Of a DNA stretch of 44,552 bases, positions 38,351-44,552 are shown one piece after another. Position 1 is the first letter of the stretch. Each line of letters opens with the position of its first letter. The stretch covers positions 92,548 through 137,099 of the forward strand of contig JAUJMR010000005.1 in the NCBI GenBank assembly GCA_030446765.1, in the 5' to 3' direction. The DNA is from Chloroflexia bacterium. GTDB lineage: Bacteria; Chloroflexota; Chloroflexia; Thermobaculales; Thermobaculaceae. The notes under the pieces are model-generated. The model had not been told where the DNA came from and ran no database searches. It saw only the letters and a program-made list of their open reading frames with translations. The position numbers and the translations under genes are program-made.

Positions 38351-38470
38351 GCATCATTATGGAGGAATGGTGCGTCAACCCCGAGTGACGATCTCCTTGG
38401 AGCTATGAGCTATGGCGGGTCACCACGACCAGAGACCCGCCCTGCGATGGTGGCGTATCTCGCTTGCTCT

Positions 38471-38734
38471 CTACGCCGCCCGTGGACCGAACGGCTCCGA
38501 CGGCTCGCCGTAGCGCTCCCGCAGCTGCCCGTCCGCCTCCCCGATGATGGCCAGCAGCGCGTCCACCTCGTGGCCGGGTGCCGATGCCGACACCTCCCAC
38601 GCGTACGTGTTGCGCTGCCCCTTCTCCACCTTGATGCGCAGCTCCGGCTTCGGGTCGCTGTGGCTGTGCTCGTGCCGGATCGTCTGCTCTTCCATGCTCG
38701 CCTGCTCCTTCGTTGTGTCTGCTTCCATACCCAT
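38471..38734 (-). CDS. Small conserved-looking protein, function unknown
   Basis: An 87-residue acidic and His-rich protein (EEQTIRHEHSHSD) with a strand-like middle (ELRIKVEKGQRNTYAWEVSASAPG) and a helix (VDALLAIIGEADGQLRERYG). I recognise no family. A TACAAT hexamer lies just before the ATG, and a second in-frame ATG at 38728 would suit a leaderless start. It is divergent from the HTH/PspC pair, sharing their upstream region. Confidence 0.55.
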   Translation of the reverse strand: MGMEADTTKEQASMEEQTIRHEHSHSDPKPELRIKVEKGQRNTYAWEVSASAPGHEVDALLAIIGEADGQLRERYGEPSEPFGPRAA

Positions 38735-38805
38735 ATTGTATCTTTCTGGCAGTTCGGATGCGTGCCTTTACACAAGCAATATTACTTCGTTGGCATCATA
38801 TGTGT

Positions 38806-38834
38806 TTGCCATCGTATGCATCCAGTGATACACT
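38806..38834 (+). promoter_or_regulatory. Promoter of the HTH-PspC pair
   Basis: TTGCCA (38806-38811) and TACACT (38829-38834) with a 17-bp spacer, 19 bp before the HTH gene start. A short inverted pair TGGCA/TGCCA overlaps the -35 box and could bind the HTH protein. Confidence 0.5.
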
Positions 38835-38853
38835 GCGCGGTGGAGGTGAGGGC

Positions 38854-39087
38854 GTGATCGAGAACCGGCTGTCGGAGATTTTGGGCAGGAGGCGGATGAA
38901 CGTGAGCGAGCTGGCGCGGGGAGCGGGGATATCGCGCTCGGCCGCACACAAGCTGTACCACGACACGGGCGTGAGCTTCGATCGCGAGGTGCTCGCCAAG
39001 GTATGCGGCTTCCTGGGTGTGCAGGTGAGCGACCTGCTAGTATATGTGCCCACGGACGGACAGCAGGGCGATAGCCGCCAAGGCTGA
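38854..39087 (+). CDS. XRE/Cro-family HTH regulator
   Basis: A 77-residue single-domain DNA-binding protein. The helix-turn-helix reads NVSELARGAGISRSAAHKLYHD, and the end KVCGFLGVQVSDLLVYVP is typical of the compact Cro/C1 (YozG-like) type. GTG 38854 has GGAGG seven bases upstream. The PspC gene follows 61 bp downstream in the same direction. It may regulate its own promoter. Confidence 0.85.
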   Translation: MIENRLSEILGRRRMNVSELARGAGISRSAAHKLYHDTGVSFDREVLAKVCGFLGVQVSDLLVYVPTDGQQGDSRQG

Positions 39088-39148
39088 CCGGGGTAGGTAC
39101 TGGCCTGACGGCTGGACACCCGCAGGCGATTTGGGGGAGGTGGCGGCT

Positions 39149-39349
39149 GTGACACTCAGGCGGGCAAGGCGCGACCGGTGGATCCTCGGGGTGTGCGGCG
39201 GGATCGCGCACACCTACGGCACGAGCCCGACCGGCGTGCGCCTGCTCACCGTGCTCCTGGCCATCATCATCCCCGGCTGCAGCGTCGTCCCCACGTTCCT
39301 GGTGTACCTGGGGCTGGGCGTCATCCTGCCGGCGAGCGACGAGTTCTAA
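39149..39349 (+). CDS. PspC domain membrane protein
   Basis: A 66-residue protein with the PspC pattern: LRRARRDRWILGVCGGIAHTYG, then one hydrophobic helix (LLTVLLAIIIPGCSVVPTFLVYLGLGVIL) and a short end. PspC-type proteins take part in envelope stress signalling at the membrane. GTG 39149 has GGGGGAGG eight bases upstream. No PspA/PspB partner is nearby. Confidence 0.82.
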   Translation: MTLRRARRDRWILGVCGGIAHTYGTSPTGVRLLTVLLAIIIPGCSVVPTFLVYLGLGVILPASDEF

Positions 39350-39381
39350 CCGGGACCACCCCGTGCGGCGCTGACATGCAG

Positions 39382-39861
39382 CTACCGCGCGGGGAGCAGC
39401 AGGATCGGACAGGCCGCCGAGCGCGATAGCTCCTCGGCGAAGCTGCCCCGGATGAACCGGCTTAGTCCGCCGCGGCGATGACCGGTCAACACGATCAGAT
39501 CTATGCCGTGCTGCTTGGCATACTGAGCGATAGCCCCCGCCTCGCCTCCCTCTGCGACCGCCGATCGGACGGTTATGCCCCGCTCCCGCAACACGGCGGC
39601 GGCGCGCGCCATGTACGCCCGGGCCGCGTCGTGCTCCGAGCTCGTCATCCCTTGGGCCGTCTCGAACCCGATATCAACCATCGTAGGCGAGGTGCCGGCC
39701 ACCATCGTCGGCCTCGTCTCGCGCTGTGCCCGCGACGCCGACTTCACGACCCGCAACAGCACCACCTCGGAGCCAAGCCGTGACGCAAGTTCGGCGATGT
39801 GGGGCAGTATCGACTCGCCCCGCGCGGACCCATCCAGTGGCACCAGCACCTTGGCGTACAT
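39382..39861 (-). CDS. Universal stress protein (UspA family)
   Basis: A 159-residue UspA-fold protein: KVLVPLDGSARGESILPHI at the N terminus and the ATP-binding type motif TGHRRGGLSRFIRGSFAEEL (G-2x-G-9x-G-S) near the C terminus, ending CPILLLPA. ATG 39861 has AAGGAG six bases upstream; an in-frame ATG ten codons earlier lacks one. It is probably cytoplasmic, ATP-binding and linked to stress survival. Confidence 0.9.
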   Translation of the reverse strand: MYAKVLVPLDGSARGESILPHIAELASRLGSEVVLLRVVKSASRAQRETRPTMVAGTSPTMVDIGFETAQGMTSSEHDAARAYMARAAAVLRERGITVRSAVAEGGEAGAIAQYAKQHGIDLIVLTGHRRGGLSRFIRGSFAEELSRSAACPILLLPAR

Positions 39862-39988
39862 CTCACGCTCCTTCATGGCTATGATCTCCAACCGGCAGGG
39901 GAATCACGTCCACTTTGTCGCGGCTATGGGCGTCCTGTCGTGGCCGTTACCCGCCTACCAGACTGCGCCGCACAGCCCGCACCGGCCG

Positions 39989-41023
39989 CTATGATCGGGG
40001 CTTCGGGATCCTGCTGGTGGCTACTTGGCCTATGAGTTCGGGCTGGGCGGCCTGGAGCTGTTGCGGCGGCAGGCCACGAGCAAGAGCCTCCAGGTCGTCC
40101 ACAACCATCCGACCGAGCTCCCAGAGCCCTTCCTTGACCGACCCCGCCCGGTGGGCCGAGAGGACCGCCCCAGGCGCCGTGCGTATGGGGTGATCTGCCG
40201 GCAACGGCTCTACCGGAAAAACATCAATCGCCGCCTTGAATTGCCCCTGCAGCACAAGTTCCGTGAGCGCATCGAAGTCGACCACGTGCGCGCGGCTGAC
40301 GAGCACCAGCACAGCACCGGTGCCAATTCGCGCCAGAAGATCTCGCGAGAGCAGGGCGCGATTCTCTGTGCTCGGCGTCGCAAGCACGAAGATCACCCGC
40401 GACGTCGCGAGCATCTGCTCGAGCGAAACCGGCTCGACACCCTGACTGCGCAGGTACCCATCGGCTAGCCACGGGTCGTAGACCGCAATCGGGCAGTTGA
40501 ATGGCGCGAGGAGCGGGCGGAGGCAGCGGGCGATACTCCCGAACCCGATGAACCCGATCGGCTGGTGATATAGCTGGAAGGTCGTCGCGTTGCCGGGATG
40601 ACCCCACCGCTCCTCACCTGCCCGCATCGCCCGGTCGCCGGCCATGATCTCGCGGCTGGCCGCCAACGCCATACCCAGCGCCATCTCCGCGACCTGGGGG
40701 CCGAAGCCGGGAGCGGCGGAAAGAACACGAATGCCACGGGCGAAGCAGCGGTCGTAGTCGAGCGTCTCCGGGAAACCACCGGAGACGTCGATGATCGCGC
40801 GAAGGTTGCGGGCGTCCTCGGGCACGGTTTCATACCGCCACCCGCCGCACACGAGCGCGATCGCATCTCCCAGCGCGGCGCGGGCCGCGTCGACCGGCAT
40901 CGCATCGTCCCGTCCCCAGACGACATCCACCGTCTGGTGCAGACGCGAGAGATCGGCGTCGGAGAAGATCTCCGACATCTTCCTGAAGTGCGGGTCCACA
41001 ACGACTCGCGGCTTCTCGCTCAC
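39989..41023 (-). CDS. D-2-hydroxyacid dehydrogenase
   Basis: A 344-residue NAD-dependent 2-hydroxyacid dehydrogenase, intact. The Rossmann motif is GFIGFGSIARCL. The catalytic residues appear as Arg in LVSRAHVVDFDAL, Glu in VFPVEPLP and His in LSAHRAGS. The RGG and TPH consensus segments are altered to RAH and SAH, so it belongs to a divergent branch. GTG 41023 has AAAGGAG five bases upstream; an ATG 13 codons earlier has none. It is divergent from the GH1 gene and shares the duplicated intergenic region. Confidence 0.88.
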   Translation of the reverse strand: MSEKPRVVVDPHFRKMSEIFSDADLSRLHQTVDVVWGRDDAMPVDAARAALGDAIALVCGGWRYETVPEDARNLRAIIDVSGGFPETLDYDRCFARGIRVLSAAPGFGPQVAEMALGMALAASREIMAGDRAMRAGEERWGHPGNATTFQLYHQPIGFIGFGSIARCLRPLLAPFNCPIAVYDPWLADGYLRSQGVEPVSLEQMLATSRVIFVLATPSTENRALLSRDLLARIGTGAVLVLVSRAHVVDFDALTELVLQGQFKAAIDVFPVEPLPADHPIRTAPGAVLSAHRAGSVKEGLWELGRMVVDDLEALARGLPPQQLQAAQPELIGQVATSRIPKPRS

Positions 41024-41027
41024 AGCA

Positions 41028-41281
41028 ACTCCTTTCACCAAGGGCAATACGCGCATCATCATAGTCGATCTGGCTGGCAGCTACAGGCGGCGTGGTTAGC
41101 TACAGCACATACTCAGCGGCTTCGAGGCGTTTTCGGACGAGTTGTTTCCGTCAATGGCCGGGGGTCGACCCTGCTTGATCTGTCCGTGGTCCACCACCCC
41201 CGCTGCCTGCCCGACTGGAGGCAGCTTTGTTGCTGTGCACAACAGGAGCGATGCGGTCGTACATCCACCTCAGTACCGGAA
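41028..41281. repeat. Duplicated intergenic mosaic, unit A
   Basis: Five conserved blocks in order: 41028-41079 (ACTCCTTTCACC, GGCAATA and ATAGTCGATCTGGC), 41101-41116 (TACAGCACATACTCAG), 41138-41159 (CGAGTTGTTTCCGTCAATGG), 41217-41238 (GGAGGCAGCTTTGTTGCTGT) and 41262-41281 (CATCCACCTCAGTACCGGAA). Each recurs in the same order in unit B, separated by unlike sequence. The first block includes the ribosome-binding site of the hydroxyacid dehydrogenase on the other strand. Confidence 0.75.
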
Positions 41282-41367
41282 TGGCTCAACGGCATCTTCC
41301 TGAACCGCGCGGGTGGCCACTGCACTGGTAGGACTCAGTAACTTCGATGCGTTCCACAAGGTCACCG

Positions 41368-41757
41368 ACTCCTTTCACCGGCAATATCCGCGCGATCACG
41401 GGCATAGTCGATCTGGCGGGCAAGTCGCTGGATCGACGTACGGACGCAAAGGCTGGCGACCTACACTCCGCTGAACGGACCAGGTGAACGCCAAGACGAA
41501 CGGATGGACCTACAGTTACATACTCAGAATGGAGGCAGATGCGTTGCTGTCGCACGAGTTCGTTTCCGTCAATCGGCCTTCGAGGCTCTGACCCTGCCGC
41601 CAGTACCGTGAAGAGGAACTTATGCAGAGGAAACGAGTTATGGAATAACGAGCCAAGACTGGGGGATTGGAGGCAGATTTGTTGCTGTGCTGGGCGAGGT
41701 CGCGATCGCGAGGATCGTCGATCTTTCACGCTCGCTACATCACCTCCAGTACCGGAA
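41368..41757. repeat. Duplicated intergenic mosaic, unit B
   Basis: The same blocks as unit A occur at 41368-41422, 41511-41527, 41555-41578, 41669-41690 and 41738-41757. The GGAGGCAG..GTTGCTGT block has a third copy at 41531-41552. A 20-bp piece at 41461-41480 differs by one base from the GH1 gene at 42181-42200 (the TPLNE codons). Unit B ends ten bases before the GH1 start. Confidence 0.75.
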
Positions 41758-41766
41758 GAGGCACTG

Positions 41767-43042
41767 ATGCGCATAGGAACAAGCCCCGGAGGACTTTGTC
41801 TGGGCGGTCGGGATCGAGGACACGTTCATTCCTCAGGTGGCGACAAGCACCGGCCGCACCCTCGACGAGTACGAGCTCACGCAGCACTATCGCTTCTGGC
41901 GAGACGACCTGCAGCGGGCAGCATCGCTTGGGGTGCGGGCCGCGCGCTACGGGATTCCATGGTACAAGGTCAACCCCGCGCCGGGGGTATTCGACTGGTC
42001 CTGGACGGACCAGGTGTTGGAGTACATGGTGCGAGATCTTCACATCCAGCCCATCGTGGACCTCATGCACTATGGGTGCCCGCTGTGGCTCGACCGCGAG
42101 TTCGCCAATCCCGCGTATCCTGAGCGGGTCGCCGAATACGTGCGCGCGTTCGTCGAGCGGTACCGGCACCTGACGATGTACTACACTCCGCTGAACGAAC
42201 CATGGATGAACGCGTACCTGTGCGGCTACAGCGGCGTCTGGCCACCCTACCTGCGTGGTTGGCGTGGCTGGACGCAGATCACGATGGCGCTCGTCCTCGG
42301 CATGTCGCACACGATCTCGGCGATCCGTGAGCTGCAGCCAGATGCCGTGATCGTCCACGTCGAGGCGACGTCCTCATTCGTCGCGGGCGATCCCGCGGTG
42401 GCGGCTGAGGTCCCGGCCTGGTGGGAGCGACGATTCCTGGCAACGGACATGCTCCTCGGCCGGGTGGACGACCGGCATGCACTCTGGTCCTGGCTCATCG
42501 AGAAGGGGGCGAGGGCGGAGGATCTCCAATGGCTGTGCGACCACCCGCAGGTATTCGACGTGATGGGATCAAACTTTTACCCGGGGATGAACGTCTGGAA
42601 GCTGGTCCGCGAGGACGGCGAGACGGTCCGGAAGCGCTACTATGGCGGCACGGCGGAACTGGAGACGGTGGTGCGCAAGTGGCATGAGCGCTACGGCAAG
42701 CCGATCATGATCACGGAAACCAGCACTCCTGGTCCGGTCTGGCGCCGGGAGCGGTGGATGGACGAGTCGCTGGCCCTCGTGCGCGACCTGCGCTCCGCGG
42801 GGGTACCGCTGATCGGCTACACCTGGTGGCCGATGTTCAGCCTGGTCACATGGCAGTACCGGCGCGGGCGCAAGATGCTCGGCGCCTATCTCGCCCACAT
42901 GGGTCTGTGGGACCTGCAGGACCACGGTGACGGCACTCTTGCGCGCGTGCCCACCGCCCTGGTCGACAAGTATGCTGCATACGTCGCCGATACCGCACGG
43001 ACCGTCGGCGAGTTGGGCGAAAAGGCGGCCGCATCTCCCTAG
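41767..43042 (+). pseudogene. GH1-like beta-glycosidase, one frameshift
   Basis: A family 1 glycosidase-like enzyme of about 424 residues. N-terminal DFVWAVGIEDTFIPQ, barrel strands RAARYGIPWYKVNP, acid/base Glu in YYTPLNEPW, GSNFYPG and nucleophile Glu in MITETSTPG are seen. ATG 41767 begins MRIGTSP; one extra G in CCCCGGAGG near 41784 shifts the frame, and without it the protein runs smoothly into VATSTGRTLDEYEL. From 41837 on the frame is open to the end. No signal peptide is seen, so it is probably intracellular, acting on imported glycosides. Confidence 0.85.
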
Positions 43043-43242
43043 TCCCCGTCTCTCCTCATCCGGCACCGCATCATGTCCACTCGACGCGTTCAAACCTAAA
43101 CAGAACATCTCCGCTGGCACCACTGGCGCACCCTGACGCTACCGTGCCACGTCGTTCCCATTCCAGTTTGATGTATGCTACGGTTTCGGTGCGCACAGCC
43201 GAGCCAAGAGCGTCGGGGTGTGCGCTGGTTACCGGGAGGACT

Positions 43243-44466
43243 ATGCGAACGCGGCTCATTCTGCTCCTCATACTTGCAGTCATTTGCGGCGCGTGTGGAC
43301 GTGCCGATTCCGGTGGCACCACGACGAGGTCGCCGGGGCGCGTCGCTGCTCAGGCAACGCCCACCTCCGCCCCTATGGCCACGACCGCGGCATCCACAGC
43401 ACCAACACGTGCTTCGACCGCCTCACCCACGCTTGTACCGACCCCGACGGTTGTGGCTCCCCCCACGCCGACAAATGCGGCCAAAGCCGCCACCCGTCCA
43501 CCTCGGGCCACGACGGTTACCAAAGCCCGTCGCTCATCGACGAAGGTTCGCCCGACCCCAACACTGTCACCGACCCCGACGCCCACGAAAGCTCGGGAAG
43601 TAACCGGACAGGCATCATGGCTCAAGAACACGACCCTCCTGGGCATGTACGGCAGGGCCTTTGGCGTGGCGCCGGTCCTGGGACGCGTCGGCCTCTCCAA
43701 CGATATGGATGACCTCGCCCGGGACATTGCTGGATGGGAGGCGAAGATTCGGCCGCACAACGGCGGCAAGGAGGTACGACCCGCGATACACCTCATCTAC
43801 GCGATGGCAACGCCGTGCGGTGGGGACTGCCTGTCCTACCTCGATGATGACGCGGGCGTGGACATCGTCCGCGAGTATATCGAGCCCGCACGAAAGAGGG
43901 GCTGGCTGGTGGTCCTGGATACGCAGCTCGGCAGCTCCGACCCGGTGGCGCAGGTCCGGCGGATGATAGACAAGGGGTACCTGCGTTACGACAACGTGCA
44001 GGTGGCCCTGGATCCCGAGTTCCGCGCCAGACCCGGTCAGGACACCCCCGGCATCCCAATCGGATCGGTTGACGCCGTCGAGGTGAACGCCGTGGCGAAA
44101 CTGCTGGGTGAGTACGCCCGCTCGCAGCGGCTTCCGCACCGTAAGGTGCTCTTGGTCCACGCCTTCAACTTCGCGATGATCCGCGACGGGGCGGAGATGC
44201 GAGGTCACCCCCATGTCGACCTGGTGCTCGATGCCGATGGGTTCGGATCCCCGTCTCTGAAGGTATCCACGTACAATGCGCTCACGAGCCGCGACGCGTT
44301 CCCGCATGTCCGGCATCGTGCTATCAAGCTCTTCCCGGAGGGTCCCTCGGCGCCGGCGGACCACGCCGACGCGCCGCTGCTCACCTTTCGCCAGGTGTTC
44401 GGGCTGGAGCCCATCGAGGAGGGAGCACGCATCCGATTCCCACCAGACGTGATCATCATGACGTAG
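43243..44466 (+). CDS. Lipoprotein of unknown function with Thr/Pro-rich linker
   Basis: A 407-residue protein. The signal peptide (RTRLILLLILAVICGAC) ends in a Cys that may be lipidated. A Thr/Pro/Ala/Ser-rich stretch to about residue 125 acts as linker. The C-terminal domain (LLGMYGRAFGVAPVLGRVG, RPAIHLIYAMATPCGGD, GWLVVLDTQLGSSDPVAQVRRM, VQVALDPEFRARPG, KVLLVHAFNFAMI, VDLVLDADGFGSPSLK) has alternating strands and helices like a TIM barrel with acidic residues at strand ends. I recognise no named family. ATG 43243 has GGGAGGA upstream. It may be a surface-bound glycan-active or binding protein, but that is a guess. Confidence 0.65.
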   Translation: MRTRLILLLILAVICGACGRADSGGTTTRSPGRVAAQATPTSAPMATTAASTAPTRASTASPTLVPTPTVVAPPTPTNAAKAATRPPRATTVTKARRSSTKVRPTPTLSPTPTPTKAREVTGQASWLKNTTLLGMYGRAFGVAPVLGRVGLSNDMDDLARDIAGWEAKIRPHNGGKEVRPAIHLIYAMATPCGGDCLSYLDDDAGVDIVREYIEPARKRGWLVVLDTQLGSSDPVAQVRRMIDKGYLRYDNVQVALDPEFRARPGQDTPGIPIGSVDAVEVNAVAKLLGEYARSQRLPHRKVLLVHAFNFAMIRDGAEMRGHPHVDLVLDADGFGSPSLKVSTYNALTSRDAFPHVRHRAIKLFPEGPSAPADHADAPLLTFRQVFGLEPIEEGARIRFPPDVIIMT

Positions 44467-44529
44467 CCACGAGGAAGCGAGCGGGTCATCCGTCCACAGG
44501 CCAGGTTTACCATCAACAAGGAGGAGAGC

Positions 44530-44552
44530 ATGAGTTTTCTATCATCGCTACG
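44530..44552 (+). CDS. Start of an unidentified gene (3' partial)
   Basis: ATG 44530 is preceded by AAGGAGGAGAG, a strong ribosome-binding site, and begins MSFLSSL before the window ends. Nothing can be said of its function. Confidence 0.6.

Noticed and set aside
41286..41774. 162-codon minus-strand frame in the duplicated intergenic region
   Set aside because: It is open, but repeats such as QQQICLQS arise from the duplicated DNA blocks; there is no domain and no convincing start.

Overview
This 44.5 kb window is high-GC, densely coding bacterial DNA. The gene content suggests an aerobic, carbohydrate-using member of the Chloroflexota, possibly near Thermomicrobia. The clues are a class F-type sortase with SH3 repeats, lipoproteins with long Thr/Pro/Ala linkers, many GTG and TTG starts, and one likely leaderless mRNA. 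This placement is inference; there is no rRNA, tRNA or marker gene in the window to fix it. I saw no CRISPR array.

Layout. 0-7.1 kb: a formylglycine-type sulfatase (5' end cut by the window), a small ABM-fold monooxygenase, a membrane-anchored alpha/beta hydrolase, an Fsr-like MFS transporter and a large orphan GAF-PAS-PAS histidine kinase. 7.1-17.4 kb (+): a co-directional sugar-catabolic cluster. It begins with the C-terminal scrap of an ABC sugar permease and continues with a DUF5060/DUF4038-like glycoside hydrolase, a GHMP kinase, an IS630-family element, a cyclase-family hydrolase, a ribulose-phosphate-3-epimerase-like protein, a D-2-hydroxyacid dehydrogenase, an SDR and a Gfo/Idh/MocA dehydrogenase. 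It ends with an intact protein that I recognise as D-apionate lactonase-like (ApnL). Together these suggest a D-apiose or related branched-sugar oxidative pathway. Most genes from 7.4 to 15.5 kb carry single-base frameshifts. 17.6-22.2 kb: an SH3-SH3-sortase, an ECF sigma factor, a broken ZIP-type metal transporter and a frameshifted HSL-type esterase.

22.3-31.8 kb (-): a transport and catabolic unit reading right to left: GH13 amylase-like enzyme (frameshifted), LacI regulator (frameshifted, with a clear promoter and a perfect palindromic operator), sugar-binding lipoprotein, two permeases, a zinc-type alcohol dehydrogenase and a ferritin-like protein. No transport ATPase is present. 32.2-33.2 kb: a second, frameshifted Gfo/Idh protein. 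33.6-37.4 kb (+): an intact vWA / PP2C / kinase triad of the TerY-P (YegL-YegK-YegI-like) type. 37.5-41.0 kb: an ArsR-SRPBCC fusion regulator with an operator lying exactly between its -35 and -10 boxes, a small unknown protein, an HTH + PspC mini-operon, a universal stress protein and a second D-2-hydroxyacid dehydrogenase. 41.0-44.5 kb: a strikingly duplicated intergenic region, a GH1-like glycosidase (one frameshift), an unknown lipoprotein and the first codons of another gene.

Two repeat systems stand out. One is a 125-bp dispersed repeat at about 19.9 and 29.7 kb. The other is a mosaic of conserved blocks duplicated in the 41.0-41.77 kb divergent intergenic region. Frameshifts are strongly clustered in carbohydrate genes and often fall in homopolymer runs, while neighbouring 2-kb genes are clean. 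Sequencing error and real decay both remain possible.
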